64,000 nucleotides of DNA, from positions 62,001 through 126,000 of the forward strand of contig CAWJCH010000022.1 of assembly GCA_963841205.1 (NCBI GenBank), read 5' to 3'. Position numbers and translations under genes: made by a program. Each line of letters begins with the position of its first letter. The stretch's first letter is position 1. The stretch is from CAWAWP01 sp963841205. GTDB lineage: Bacteria > Chloroflexota > Ktedonobacteria > Ktedonobacterales > JADMIN01. The notes under the pieces were generated by a model that saw only the letters and a list, made by a program, of their open reading frames with translations, was not told where the DNA came from and searched no databases. This document shows positions 1 to 11,553 of the stretch, piece by piece.

Positions 1-2
1 TC

Positions 3-134
3 ATGGCGGGGGACGCGCTCGACGCCGATGAGGTTATCCAGCGTTTCGAGGAGCAGCAACCAGAGCGCAGGCCACGCGGCAGGCCGCGCAAGCTTCGGCT
101 ACTACATGCCGAAGATGAGCCAGAGGACGTCTAG
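3..134 (+). CDS. C-terminal part of a protein with an AT-hook-like motif (gene cut by window start)
   Basis: An open frame enters from the left edge and stops with TAG at 132-134, 48 bases before clpE. The readable part (about 43 residues) is charged and contains RPRGRPRK, which resembles the AT-hook that binds the minor groove of AT-rich DNA, followed by an acidic tail ending EPEDV. An ATG happens to sit at position 3, but the gene probably starts upstream of the window. The tight spacing and same strand suggest it could be cotranscribed with clpE. In Firmicutes clp operons begin with the regulator ctsR, but nothing here identifies CtsR. The function is unknown. Confidence 0.45.
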   Translation: MAGDALDADEVIQRFEEQQPERRPRGRPRKLRLLHAEDEPEDV

Positions 135-182
135 GCGTCCGGTGGCAGCCGCGAAACATTCCAACCCAAGAGGTACACACGA

Positions 183-2474
<2,292 letters not shown>

Positions 2475-2502
2475 TCACCCTCAGCCACACGGCTGAGCCT
2501 TC

Positions 2503-2536
2503 GGGGATGCATCCATCACGGGTGCATCCCCTTTTT
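2503..2536 (+). terminator. Rho-independent terminator after clpE
   Basis: The stem GGGGATGCATCC pairs with GGTGCATCCCC with one bulged T and a six-base loop, followed by TTTTT. It lies 29 bases after the clpE stop. Confidence 0.85.
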
Positions 2537-2667
2537 CGTGCCCGCCTCCTTGTCGGTTGCTCGATAACCAGACGCGCCCCGCTATTGCCGAGTTGACCGC
2601 GGCATGCTAGTATCGCCGTACAGCGAGAGTGCGATGTTTCGAGCCACGATGAAAGCGACGTGCATCG

Positions 2668-4318
2668 ATGCCACAGACGGATCGCATATGGTGGCTGCAG
2701 GCACTCTTCGCCCTGGTCCTCGCCGCGACCGCTGTTGTCGGTAGCGTGCTGCTCGCCTACACTGCGCTACCCTTGGCGACATATGGTGAATCGATCACGG
2801 GCGATCTGCTCTTGGCACTTGGAACCTTTCTCTTCTTCCTTGCAATAAGCATTGGCATCGCGATCTCGTCGATCAGGGCACACCACCGCATGCATTTGCG
2901 CAAGCGCGCATTGGTCGGTAACGTGACGATGATGCCGCTGGCGGCAATCCCTTCCTATCCCGATCGCGCGCCCGACGTATCTCCGCCGCCTCTCGTGCTA
3001 GAGTGGCGTGCCACGAACGCACGCGGCTGATTACTATCCTTGTTACACCCATCGTAGGTATTGATGTTGTAGTCTTGTGCGCTGCAATAGGCATTACGCT
3101 TAGCATAATCATCTCCTTGGCAATAAGCATCTTGATCGTCATCGGTTTCATCTTCATCGCTCGGCAAAGACTCTCTGTCCTGCTTGGACGTCCATATGGG
3201 GGTGACAACGACTGCCGACGGCGTCAGGGTGATGGATCCATTCGGCAGGCGACGCTTCGTTCCTTGGGCCGAGGCGCAGCTCTTCGAGGTGGCGGCCACG
3301 TCTCGATATCTCTCGACTCGATCCTATTGCCTTTACGGCGCCCATGGCCGGGCGACCTGGCAAGACAATCCCGGTAGTCGTAGTGAGTTCGCCCCGAACG
3401 GCGTCTCGGCGAGCGAGATGGCCGAGCGGCTCCAGCTGCTGGTCAACCTGATCGCTGTGCGAACTGGCTTGCTGCCGCGAACGTTCTCGAAGGCGCTGAG
3501 GCCGCGTGTGCCGCAGGTTCGTTAGGCCTCTGTGCCGTTGTCTTGTTCTTCACAGGAGTTCGGTGGCTGACCGGCGACATTGCACGGCCTAGTCAAGATC
3601 CGCGGGCGGATATCCTCCCAGGTCTCCCGACCGTCACCGATCTGCCGGGCGTCGTCTATGAGTACTCCACAGGGGTAGGCGCAAGAGGGCGAATCGTCCT
3701 ATCGGTCACAGGCCTGTTCCTCACCATTGGCCTCGTCCCTAGAATCCTCTTCGTGGCTTCTTCGGGTCAGGCACCATCGTTCCGTCCACCCTGCTGCCTG
3801 CCGTGCCAACAGACTCTACTCCCCTTCTTGCATATGTCACAGGGTTCTATGGGATCGTTGGCGTCATGGTGCTCATCATGGGCATACGCGGTGTGCGCTC
3901 CTCGGTCCGGTTAGATTCCACCAGCGTAAGCATTGGAGAGCGCAACCGCAGGATCACGCTGCATCTGGCGAATGTTGGCGGCATCATTGCCCTCCAACGT
4001 GGCGGCGTCACCACGCGGTACCAAGTGCTCGATAGCGATCAAGTGCCAGTGATCGGGTGGAACGCGCAGCAGCGCGGCTCGGTGGTTAAGCCATCGAGGT
4101 CACAGATGCAGGAAGTGTTGCCCGATGAGCTCGCCGCGTTGGTCGCGAAGCGCACAGGCAAGCCCGTCGAACGTCGTACCGTCAGCTCGCGCACATCAGC
4201 GCCCATGAGCCGCAATCGTCGTCCAGCGCAGCAGCAAGCCGCTGACGCTCGCGCAGGAGTAAGCGCGGCTCCCCTCCCTGCCGCAGAGCAAGGAGGGGCC
4301 GGGGAAGAGGAACGCTAG
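2668..4318 (+). pseudogene. Frameshifted membrane protein with PH-like repeats
   Basis: Adjacent open frames read as pieces of one gene. The first (2668-3030) has two membrane helices. The next (from 3003) has two more helices and then changes frame near 3185 into a soluble segment with GVRVMDPFGRRRFVPW, typical of bacterial PH-like domains next to membrane helices. A further change near 3525 leads to more helices (RIVLSVTGLFLTIGLVPRI), and one near 3755 leads to MVLIMGIRGVRSSVRL and a second beta-rich segment. The C-terminus is Ala/Gln-rich and ends at 4318, overlapping the mdh stop. At least four frame changes are needed. Either the gene is decaying or the sequence has indel errors here. 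The function is unknown; a two-repeat membrane PH protein is an inference. Confidence 0.5.
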
Positions 4319-5241
4319 ATCCCCATCACGCCGATCAGCTCGCGCACCGAGTCCGCCGACTTCCGGAGCTGCGCACGCTCCTCCTCGGTCAGCTCAAGCT
4401 GGATGATCTCCTCCACGCCAGCCGCGCCGAGCTTCACCGGCACGCCGACGAAGAGCCCGGTGATGCCGTACTCGCCGTCCAGGTACGTCGCGCAGGGCAT
4501 GATCATCTTCTTGTCCAGCAGGATCGAGTCGATCATCTGCAGCGCCGAGGCCGAGGGCGCATAGAACGCGCTGCCCTGCTTCAGCAGGTTCACGATCTCC
4601 GCGCCGCCGTCGCGCGCCCGCTGGACGATCTGCGCCAGCCGCTCCGCGGGGATCAGCTCCGGCAGCGGCACGCCCGCCACCGTCGAGAGTCGCGCCAGCG
4701 GCACCATCGTATCGCCGTGGCCGCCGAGCACGAACGCCTGCACGTCGCGCACCGAGACGCCAAGCTCCTGTGCGATGAAGGTGCGGAAGCGTGCCGTGTC
4801 GAGCACTCCCGCCATACCGATCACGCGCTGCTTGCGGAAGCCGCTGACCTTGTACGCCAGCTGCGCCATCGCGTCCAGCGGATTGGTGATGCATATCAGG
4901 ATCGCGTTCGGCGACCGGCTGACGATCTCCTGCGTCACCTGCGTCACGATGTTCTGGTTGGTCTTCACCAGGTCGTCGCGGCTCATGCCCGGCTTCCGCG
5001 CGATGCCCGACGTGATCACCACGATGTCGGAGTCCGCCGTCTCCTCGTAGCCGTTCGTGCCGATCACCAGCGAGTCGTAGCCAATCACGGGACCTGCCTC
5101 GAGGATGTCCAGCGCCTTGCCCTGCGGCATGTCGGGAATCACGTCCACCAGCACCACGTCGGCGTAGTCGCGCTCGGCCACCCGCTGGCCCAGCGTCGCG
5201 CCCACATTGCCGGCACCGACGACCGTCACCTTGCTTCGCAT
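4315..5241 (-). CDS. mdh: Malate dehydrogenase (lactate/malate dehydrogenase family)
   Basis: NAD-dependent interconversion of malate and oxaloacetate in the TCA cycle, cytoplasmic. The 308-residue protein starts VTVVGAGNVGATLGQR, a Rossmann dinucleotide loop, with an aspartate ending strand 2 (VLVDV). It has the substrate loop ARKPGMSRDDL with its arginines, and the active-site LGGHGDTMVPL. The arginine-rich loop and the short length fit the LDH-like malate dehydrogenases of Chloroflexota and Firmicutes. The start is ATG 5241 with GAGAGGA just upstream. A longer open frame upstream is not needed. It converges with the broken gene to its right end; a CCCCTCC/GGAGGGG hairpin at about 4271-4298 could end both transcripts. 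Confidence 0.95.
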   Translation of the reverse strand: MRSKVTVVGAGNVGATLGQRVAERDYADVVLVDVIPDMPQGKALDILEAGPVIGYDSLVIGTNGYEETADSDIVVITSGIARKPGMSRDDLVKTNQNIVTQVTQEIVSRSPNAILICITNPLDAMAQLAYKVSGFRKQRVIGMAGVLDTARFRTFIAQELGVSVRDVQAFVLGGHGDTMVPLARLSTVAGVPLPELIPAERLAQIVQRARDGGAEIVNLLKQGSAFYAPSASALQMIDSILLDKKMIMPCATYLDGEYGITGLFVGVPVKLGAAGVEEIIQLELTEEERAQLRKSADSVRELIGVMGI

Positions 5242-5503
5242 ACGTCCTCTCACCCCTTCGTGAACGTCGTGGACGCGCCGCTTTTCCGGTGCGCGCCTGC
5301 CGTGGTCCGCAACTTGCCTCGCCGTATCAGCCTGACGCCGCGTCGCGCAAACTCTGTGGCGCAACGCCAGCAAGACCGTCACACATTGTAGCGCAAGTTG
5401 CGGAGCGACCACCCGGCCCATGTCACGCACCGTCTCAGACGCACGCTTGGCGCGCGCACGCGTCTGTGCTACGCTCTCCACGAAAGGCGGACACGCGCAG
5501 AGC

Positions 5504-6388
5504 ATGAAGAATAGACCACGTATATCGTCGATAGCGACTCAGTCGCGGGCACCCGAGCGCGCCGCGACGCCCGTCGATCAACATACCACTCAGGAGCCCC
5601 CAACGTCACCGTCGCCCATCTGCTTCGCCCATCGCGGCGCGCGCGCCTATGCGCCCGAGAACACCCTGCTCGCCTTCGCCGTTGCCTTCGATCTCGGCGC
5701 GGACGCCGTCGAGTGCGACGTGCAGACCAGCCGCGACGGGCGCGCCGTCATCATCCACGACGGACTCGTCGACCGCACGACCAACGGCACCGGCGCGGTG
5801 GCCGAGATGAGCTTCGCCGAGCTCTCGCATCTCGACGCCGGGCGCCTCCCGCGCTTGCCGCAGCGCATCCCCACGCTCGAAGAGACGCTCGACCTCGTCC
5901 GCGACTGCGACGGCGCGCTCAATCTTGAGATAAAGGGCGAAAACGTCGAGCAGTGCCTCACGACGGCCCGCCGCGTCGTGCCCATCCTCGAAACGCTCGA
6001 CGATACGTGGCATGCGCGCCTGCTCGCCTCGTCCTTCGAGCACGCCGCCCTCGTCGAGTTGAAGGACAGACTGCCGTGGCTGCGGCTCGGCGTGCTCTTC
6101 GGCAAAGAGTGGCGCAACCAGGACCTCGTCAGCGTCGCCAAAGGGTTAGGCGCCGAGGCCATCCACCCGGCAGCCCAGCTGCTCGACCAGAAACTCGTGG
6201 AGCGCGCACATGCCGCCGGTCTGCGCGTGAACGTCTGGACGATCAACGCGCTGCACGAGATCCGCGAGCTGGTCGCCTGGGGCGTGGACGGCATCTTCAC
6301 CGACTACCCCGAGCGCGTCATCGTCGCCCGCTCCCTCAAAGACACGTCGCTCGGCGCGCCGCTTACCCCTCGCGCGGATGCCTCATGA
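5504..6388 (+). CDS. Glycerophosphodiester phosphodiesterase
   Basis: Hydrolyses glycerophosphodiesters to glycerol-3-phosphate and an alcohol. The 294-residue protein has the GDPD signature residues in order: HRGARAYAPENT, ECDVQTSRDG, HDGLVDRTTNGTG, NLEIKG and FTDYPE, which supply the catalytic histidines and the metal-binding Glu/Asp. There is no clear signal peptide (the first 40 residues are polar), so a cytoplasmic UgpQ-like enzyme is most likely. ATG 5504 is the first start close to the conserved region; its ribosome site (AAAGGCGG, 13 bases away) is weak, and an upstream in-frame start at 5420 is possible. It is divergent from mdh. Confidence 0.9.
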   Translation: MKNRPRISSIATQSRAPERAATPVDQHTTQEPPTSPSPICFAHRGARAYAPENTLLAFAVAFDLGADAVECDVQTSRDGRAVIIHDGLVDRTTNGTGAVAEMSFAELSHLDAGRLPRLPQRIPTLEETLDLVRDCDGALNLEIKGENVEQCLTTARRVVPILETLDDTWHARLLASSFEHAALVELKDRLPWLRLGVLFGKEWRNQDLVSVAKGLGAEAIHPAAQLLDQKLVERAHAAGLRVNVWTINALHEIRELVAWGVDGIFTDYPERVIVARSLKDTSLGAPLTPRADAS

Positions 6389-6501
6389 CGCCGTAGGCAC
6401 ACATAAGTTCGCCATAAGGATGGCGTGGTCCATTTGGGGCTGGTGAACTGCGAGACGCCTTTTCCCGCTCACGATCGAGCAGAGTCAGGAGCGCGACAGC
6501 C

Positions 6502-6933
6502 ATGGCGCAGATGACGGGCGACGAGTGGAAAGCATTCGTCGGCGCGGGCACGCGCACGGCCACGATCGCCACGATCCACGCCGACGGGCGACCGCACGTC
6601 GTGCCCGTCTCGATCGTGCTCGACGACGACGAGGTAATCTTCACCACCGGCGCGGGCAGCGCGAAGGCGAAGGGCATGCGGCGCGATCCCCGCGTCGCGC
6701 TCTGCGTCGACGACCAGGAACCGCCCTTCGCATTTGTCTCCATCGAGGGAACCGTCCGGCTCGAAGAGGACTCGCCCGACCTGTTGCGCTGGCCAACCCT
6801 GATCGGCGTGCGCTACTTGGGCGCCGACCGCGCGCAGGAGTTCGGCGCGCGCAACGCCGTCCCCGGCGAGCTGCTCGTCTGCGTCACGCCCACCAGGATC
6901 ATCGCCGAGAAGAACATCGCCGGCCACGACTGA
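6502..6933 (+). CDS. PPOX-class flavin/F420-dependent oxidoreductase
   Basis: A 143-residue split-barrel protein of the pyridoxamine-phosphate-oxidase-like superfamily. Visible features are the N-terminal TATIATIHADGRPHVVPV strand pair, FTTGAGSAKAKGMRRDPRVALCV (the dinucleotide phosphate-binding strand and helix) and FAFVSIEGTVRL. This pattern is typical of small F420- or FMN-dependent reductases; the exact substrate cannot be told. ATG 6502 has AGGAG about ten bases upstream. It lies downstream of the glycerophosphodiesterase on the same strand with a gap of 113 bases. A pilin-like ORF on the other strand overlaps its 3' end. Confidence 0.85.
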   Translation: MAQMTGDEWKAFVGAGTRTATIATIHADGRPHVVPVSIVLDDDEVIFTTGAGSAKAKGMRRDPRVALCVDDQEPPFAFVSIEGTVRLEEDSPDLLRWPTLIGVRYLGADRAQEFGARNAVPGELLVCVTPTRIIAEKNIAGHD

Positions 6934-7082
6934 CCCGCTTCCTTGCGCAGCGGGGTCGCCGCCGGACTTGGCCCGACCATATAGTGCAGGCGTTCCAAGA
7001 TCGGATTGAACGCCGCGCCGACCACGACGAGTCCGATCAGCACGATGACCAGCCCATAGTCGAGCACACCTTGGCCGCGCAT
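6813..7082 (-). CDS. Flp/TadE-like prepilin candidate (class III signal)
   Basis: The N-terminus MRGQGVLDYGLVIVLIGLVV looks like a type IVb prepilin. There is a short basic leader, a Gly cleavage site, then Asp at +5 and Tyr at +6 (usually Glu-Tyr), followed by one hydrophobic helix. The protein is 89 residues; its C-terminal third is antisense to the PPOX gene, which is unusual and could mean a shifted or truncated end. No ribosome site is obvious (AGGAG lies about 30 bases upstream of ATG 7082). No tad pilus genes are visible in the window. A chance hydrophobic frame is possible. Confidence 0.42.
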   Translation of the reverse strand: MRGQGVLDYGLVIVLIGLVVVGAAFNPILERLHYMVGPSPAATPLRKEAGQSWPAMFFSAMILVGVTQTSSSPGTALRAPNSCARSAPK

Positions 7083-7451
7083 GCGCGCGGAAAACGGGAA
7101 TAGTATGGAGTGCTCCTAGCGTCCTCTTGGGACAATCCTGACGCCCCCAATGGTCCTCTGTGACCAGCCCTGGTCAGCGAAATCCCTGCGCGACGGATGC
7201 AATCCTCTGCTCTCTTCGCCACCGCGCATCCTGTACAACGAGCGAGCCGTGGAAAAGTAGTCGCGCGGTATTCCATCCTGTCGCCCATGAACACTTCTGC
7301 CCCCTCACGGCATCGAAAGAAGAAGGTGGCATCTCTCGTCGCCGCCATCTGTTGTGGAAGGGGACGACACAAGGTGACGGACGTTGGATGGGACGCGCGA
7401 GCGCCCGCGTATGCGAGGGTGGGGTCGCGAGTGCGCGAGGGAGCGACGAGC
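7083..7451. other. Intergenic region upstream of the ECF sigma gene
   Basis: No gene is supported here. It must hold the promoters for the sigma operon and possibly for the pilin-like ORF on the other strand. The repeated GGGACG/GCGCGAGCGCC-rich stretch at 7370-7440 gives no clear hairpin. I did not find a convincing promoter. Confidence 0.5.
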
Positions 7452-8009
7452 ATGACGGATGAGGAGCGGTTCGCGCAGTCGGTCCCGCCGCTGGTGCCAG
7501 CCATGCTGCGGGCGGCCACCGCACTGTTGGGGCCGGTCGATGGCGAGGACGCGACCCAGGAGGCGATCGCGCGCGCCTGGCAAGCACACACGGCGCTGCG
7601 CAACGAAGACTCCCTGCGGCCCTGGCTGCTGCGCATCACGGTCAACGTTTGCCGTCAGTGGCACCGTGGTCGATTTGGCACGCACCAACGCCTGAACCAG
7701 CCGCTGCCAGAAGGCGATGATTACGCGGACGCTGAGTTCGCCATGATCGGCGCGGACCCTGGCGCGAGCGATGCCGCAGCGGCTCTCGACCTCCGGCAGG
7801 TGGTGAATGCCCTGCCTGACGACCTTCGGCTGGTGGTCGTGCTGCGCTTCTACGGCGGCATGGACTCAACCGAGGTTGGGGCGGCGCTGGGCATCCCGGC
7901 GGGGACGGTTCGCACACGACTGAAACGTGCCCTAGCGACGCTGCGCGACGCGTTGCGAGCTTCGGGTGAAGGGACGGCCGCCGGCGGCCGGGAGGACTCC
8001 CATGTCTGA
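7452..8009 (+). CDS. ECF-type RNA polymerase sigma factor
   Basis: An extracytoplasmic-function sigma factor of 185 residues. Region 2 is seen as EDATQEAIARAWQAH and SLRPWLLRITVNVCRQW. Region 4 is seen as LPDDLRLVVVLRFYGGMDST and GIPAGTVRTRLKRALATL, a helix-turn-helix that reads the -35 element. The start chosen is ATG 7452 with GAGGGAG about eight bases upstream; a longer open frame upstream lacks sigma similarity. The stop overlaps the start of the next gene by eight bases, so the two are translationally coupled, which is the usual layout of a sigma factor and its membrane regulator. Confidence 0.92.
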   Translation: MTDEERFAQSVPPLVPAMLRAATALLGPVDGEDATQEAIARAWQAHTALRNEDSLRPWLLRITVNVCRQWHRGRFGTHQRLNQPLPEGDDYADAEFAMIGADPGASDAAAALDLRQVVNALPDDLRLVVVLRFYGGMDSTEVGAALGIPAGTVRTRLKRALATLRDALRASGEGTAAGGREDSHV

Positions 8010-9501
8010 CGATCTCCGCGAGGATGATGGGGCCCGCCACCCCGAAGATGGCGCCGTCGAGCGGCTGCCAGCGGACCTTGAGGCGATCTTCGATCAACTC
8101 GCGCATGACAGCGAAGGCTGGGCGCGGCGTCTCCCCGAAGCCTCGTCGTTGCAAGAGTACGCGCGCGCGATGGCCACTGGGACGGCACCAGTACACGCGA
8201 CTGCCCCAACAGATGGCATGCGCTCGCGAGACGCGGAGTCGAGGAGTTCGAGCGTCTATCTCCCCACGCCCCAGACGCATCCGAGTAGACGCGCCGTCTG
8301 GGCCGGAGCTATCGCCGCGGTGGCGATCGTCGCGCTACTCTCCTCGGTCTTCGCGCTCATTCCTCGCACGCGCGGTACGGGCCAGCCCGTCAGCGCGACG
8401 GCTACAGCGACGCCTCAGCCGCCCTCTTGCCCAGCGGATCAGATTACCCTCAATGTCCCGCCGTACTCGGAGTTCAACAAGCTCGAGATGACCTCGCCCA
8501 CAGATGGCTGGATCATTGGGGATACACGGAACACGACGACCTGGCTCGACAATCCAGACCCGCTTGTGGTGCATTTCCATGACTGCCGTTGGGAAACCAT
8601 CCCATCGCCAGTGCCAGGGGTGACGGCTTACCTCAGGGACATCTCCTTGGACACGGCGGGCGACGGCTGGGCCGTGGGCACGGAAGGGGACAGCACTCAG
8701 GGGTTCGACATCGTACACTGCCTCCTGCTCCACTACGCTGGCGGCCGGTGGCAGCGAGCTCCCACGCCCTCGGCGCTCCCCAATGGCTATAGTTCATGCA
8801 ATACGATCGCAATGCTATCGCCGGAGGAAGGGTGGATGCTGGCGAGTTGGGGAACCCAGGAGGTGCCCGGCGCCTCCAACCACCTACTTCACTACACCGC
8901 TGGAGCCTGGACGCCTGTGCATATGCCGATAATCGGGACGTATGCCCTCTCCGTCGTCGGACCCGATAACGTGTGGGTCGCTGGGATGCGGCCCCCGGCC
9001 GCCACAGACCCCACCAATAGCTTCATGCGCGTCGACATGGCGCACTACCAGCGCGGCCAATGGACGACTTTCCACCTTGAGGCCGATGCCGAAGCTTCAT
9101 TTAACATGAATTCGCCATCGGACGGTTGGCTGGTAAGTGCATCTCTGCCACCGTTGGTGATGCATTATGACGGCACGTCTTGGCAGCCGTCAGCGTTCAG
9201 CGATCACGCGCCGTCGTCCTTTGGTGGCATAACCGTCCTCGACAACGACGATGCGTGGGCCGAGACAGAGAACGACCACGGACCACAGTCGACGCTCACG
9301 TCGATCCAGCATTATGTCGGAGGACAGTGGCAGGACGTCGCCTGGCCGTTCCCACACACGGGAATACTCTCCCCAATCATGCGTGTGGCCCCTGGCGACT
9401 ATTGGGCGTTCGGAGAGCACGTCTACAATGCGGACAGTTCAGTCTGGCAGACAGTCCTGATGCACTACGTTGACGGGGCGTGGCACGAGTACGGCGCGTG
9501 A
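8002..9501 (+). CDS. Membrane-anchored anti-sigma-like protein with outer propeller-like domain
   Basis: A 499-residue protein coupled to the ECF sigma gene; ATG 8002 has GGAGGA five bases upstream. Residues 1-100 are a polar cytoplasmic part, one membrane helix (AVWAGAIAAVAIVALLSSVF) lies near 104-123, and the rest is outside. The outer part repeats a Trp-containing strand motif about every 45-60 residues (DGWIIGDT, GWAVGTEG, EGWMLASW, DNVWVAG, DGWLVSA, DDAWAE, YWAFGE), like beta-propellers of the photosystem-stability/YCF48 type. By position it probably restrains the sigma factor and senses an outer signal. No ZAS zinc motif is visible in the cytoplasmic part, so the anti-sigma role is inferred from context. 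Confidence 0.8.
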   Translation: MSDDLREDDGARHPEDGAVERLPADLEAIFDQLAHDSEGWARRLPEASSLQEYARAMATGTAPVHATAPTDGMRSRDAESRSSSVYLPTPQTHPSRRAVWAGAIAAVAIVALLSSVFALIPRTRGTGQPVSATATATPQPPSCPADQITLNVPPYSEFNKLEMTSPTDGWIIGDTRNTTTWLDNPDPLVVHFHDCRWETIPSPVPGVTAYLRDISLDTAGDGWAVGTEGDSTQGFDIVHCLLLHYAGGRWQRAPTPSALPNGYSSCNTIAMLSPEEGWMLASWGTQEVPGASNHLLHYTAGAWTPVHMPIIGTYALSVVGPDNVWVAGMRPPAATDPTNSFMRVDMAHYQRGQWTTFHLEADAEASFNMNSPSDGWLVSASLPPLVMHYDGTSWQPSAFSDHAPSSFGGITVLDNDDAWAETENDHGPQSTLTSIQHYVGGQWQDVAWPFPHTGILSPIMRVAPGDYWAFGEHVYNADSSVWQTVLMHYVDGAWHEYGA

Positions 9502-9668
9502 GCCGGGCCGTCTGCTGGCGCAGGTAGAGCCTGCCTCGTCGGCAGCGGCCTCGCATGCCGCATAGCGAGGGCAGGCTCCTCCATACCGCGGCCCAGCGTC
9601 GACCATCGGGCCCGTCACACCGCAGCGTCGCCACGCAACAGCCTTGAGCCCGCGAATACCACCAAAAA

Positions 9669-9708
9669 GCGTCCCCCTCGCCACTCAGGCGAACGGGGAC
9701 GCGTTCTT
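9669..9708. terminator. Strong bidirectional terminator hairpin
   Basis: The stem GCGTCCCC...GGGGACGC is extended by CGCC/GGCG around ACTCA, with AAAAA on the left and GTTCTTT on the right. A second imperfect hairpin (GAGCCTGCC/GGCAGGCTC) lies at 9527-9578. Together they end the sigma/anti-sigma transcript. Nothing else is seen between 9502 and 9760. Confidence 0.75.
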
Positions 9709-9760
9709 TGCGAAGGATCAGCCGCGCTAGAGCACTGGTTGCTCCACGTGCCGATAGGTG

Positions 9761-9778
9761 AAGTTGTGTCGTACACAA
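9761..9778. repeat. 18-base palindromic repeat, copy 1
   Basis: AAGTTGTGTCGTACACAA contains a perfect inverted repeat (TTGTGT, CGT, ACACAA). An identical copy is at 22130-22147. Both copies are followed downstream by a second related segment (GAGATCGTG at 9829 and 22180), and both sit at the edge of transposase remnants. Confidence 0.7.
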
Positions 9779-9822
9779 AAGCACGCAAATGCAGCGCAGC
9801 CCGTGCACTATCGTCAGACCTA

Positions 9823-10377
9823 TTAGTCGAGATCGTGATTACGCTCGCTAGCTGAGCAAGCAAGTTGACAGCGTGAGAGCGTGTTTGGGATAGTGGAGCC
9901 ACCAGATAGACCACGCCGTGAGTGAGACGGATAGGGGCGATGTCGGTCGACCAGACGGAAGTGGGTCGGGTGATCGCCACCCCGCGCAACGATACGGCTA
10001 ACTCCGGATCGATGGAGCCCGCAGATTCGTCTTCGGGCTAGGATAGATCGCCACGAGCTCCTGGTCCGTGACGGTCGCCGGACCCGCCTTACGTCGACCG
10101 CGTCGCCCTTGCGCTGCAGCCGGGCCGTCATCCGCGGTACCCCGTAAAAGGGTGTCCCGGTGTACCGCTCATCCAGCAGGCGCGTGAGCTGCAGATGCTC
10201 TGCGAGCTCTCCCTGAGAGGTATCGTGCCAGCTGCCGCGGCTAATTCCGAGCAAGCCGCATCGGCGTCGCACGCTCAGGCGCGGCTCGTCGACAGGCGAT
10301 CAACCAACAGGATGCAATCGCGTGGTTCGTGCACGCTGGCTACGCTCTGCCCGCTCAACCTACTTGAAAGTTGCTTT
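9823..10377 (-). pseudogene. IS3-family OrfB transposase remnant
   Basis: Broken pieces of an IS3-type integrase. The frame starting near 10272 has CGLLGISRGSW and LLDERYTGTPFYGVPRMTA, the well-known region before the DDE core. After frame changes, another piece near 9830-9992 reads GVAITRPTSVWSTDIAPIRL, which contains the first Asp of the catalytic domain. The remaining catalytic part is missing, so the element is inactive. Its upstream edge (10328-10377) is a sequence repeated at 12820-12869. The IS5 element at 10380 sits directly against this edge. Confidence 0.75.
10328..10377. repeat. About 50-base imperfect repeat, copy 1
   Basis: The sequence beginning CGTGCACGCTGGCTACGCT and ending TTGAAAGTTGCTTT recurs with a few mismatches at 12820-12869. 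Copy 1 borders the IS3 remnant; copy 2 stands alone next to the nitronate monooxygenase gene. It is probably a terminal piece of one IS3-like element. Confidence 0.7.
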
Positions 10378-10379
10378 AA

Positions 10380-11336
10380 GAGCGTGTCTGAGAAGGGATT
10401 AGCCTTCGCTGGTCGCGAGGCGTCGCAGCATGACGCGGGTCATGATGGCGTAGAGGGCGCACTCCGAGGTCGTGGGCAGGAACTCATAGTCCTTGCTGGT
10501 GCGACGCCAGCGCCCGATCCAGCCGAACGTGCGTTCGACGACCCAGCGCCGCGGCAGCACCTGGAAGCCCCGCGGCATTTCCGGCGGCTCCTGCCCCGGT
10601 CCCACCCAACGCCAGCGGCGTGGCTTGCGCACGACCGCCACCGTCCAGCCCAGCGTCTGCTCCACCCACTCCTTGAAGCTGCCTTGGTAGGCGGTATCGA
10701 CCCACAGATGCCGCAGGCGGGGCAGGGCGTGCGCCCGGTCGGCAATCGCTTCGAGCAACCGCTGCCCGCCCACGCCATCGGGCACGTTGGCCGGGTGGAC
10801 CAGGGCTTTGACGACCAGGCCGGTCGTCTCGACCAACAGGTGGCGTTTGCGCCCCTTCACTTTCTTGCCGCCGTCAAACCCCGATGAGCTGGGCGGGCCC
10901 CTTTTTCCGTGGTCTTCACACTCTGGCTGTCGACAATCCCGGCGCTGGGGGTCGTGGCTCGGCCCGCGTGCACCCGCAGGCGCTCGCGCAGGATCGTGTG
11001 GATCCGCTCCCAGTCGCCGCTCAACCGCCAGGCGCGCCAGTAGTGGGAGACCGTCTTGCACGGCGGGACGTCGTGCGGCAGCGCCCGCCAGGCGACCCCC
11101 CCACGCAGCCAGTAGCTGACGGCATCGACGATCTCGCGCAGGTCCACGCTGCGCGGCCGCCCGCCCGGCTGGGCCGCGGGCAACAAGGGGGCGAGCAGCG
11201 CCCATTCCGCATCATGCAGATCGCTCGGATACCGACGACGGGGCATACGGCACCTCTTTCGCTGGCGCGCGTGGCTCCTCCCGCCGGCTCGCCACCTCCT
11301 GTCCCCGCACGATCCGTGCCCTTCTCAGACACGCTC
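10380..11336 (-). mobile_element. Complete IS5-family insertion sequence (957 bases)
   Basis: Both ends carry a perfect 18-base inverted repeat, GAGCGTGTCTGAGAAGGG at 10380-10397 and its complement at 11319-11336. The trinucleotide TAA on each side (10377-10379 and 11337-11339) fits a short target duplication. The length and two-frame transposase fit the IS427/ISL2 type of IS5 elements. It appears intact and recent, and it inserted beside the IS3 remnant. Confidence 0.9.
10399..11246 (-). CDS. IS5-family transposase made from two overlapping frames
   Basis: DDE transposase. The first frame (11246 down to about 10857) begins MPRRRYPSDLHDAEWALL and carries GIVDSQSVKTTEKG with the first catalytic Asp. 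The second frame continues with KKVKGRKRHLLVETTG, LWVDTAYQG (second Asp) and VERTFGWIGRWRR (Glu), ending at 10399. The frames overlap at GGAAAAAGGGG (about 10902-10912), a slippery run where a -1 shift would join them, as is known for IS427-group elements. With perfect terminal repeats around it, a programmed frameshift is more likely than decay. Confidence 0.85.
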
Positions 11337-11553
11337 TAATATTGGCGACGGCATCGCCGTCCGTATCGATCTTTAGCTCGTACCGAGCCTTCGGCGCGAA
11401 GGGCTCGGAAGTCGAGGCGCGCGTCCCCGCGCGGGAAATCGATATTGGGACCGGAGTAATGGTGTGACTTCGTCCATCCTCTCTTATCGTTTTCCTTCAC
11501 GCCACAGTGTTGGCCGTGCGCGTTTCATCCGGACTCCGATCCCAACCGGGCGT

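Noticed and set aside
10195..10887. Plus-strand frame over the IS5 transposase
   Set aside because: Antisense of a complete transposase; composition typical of a shadow.
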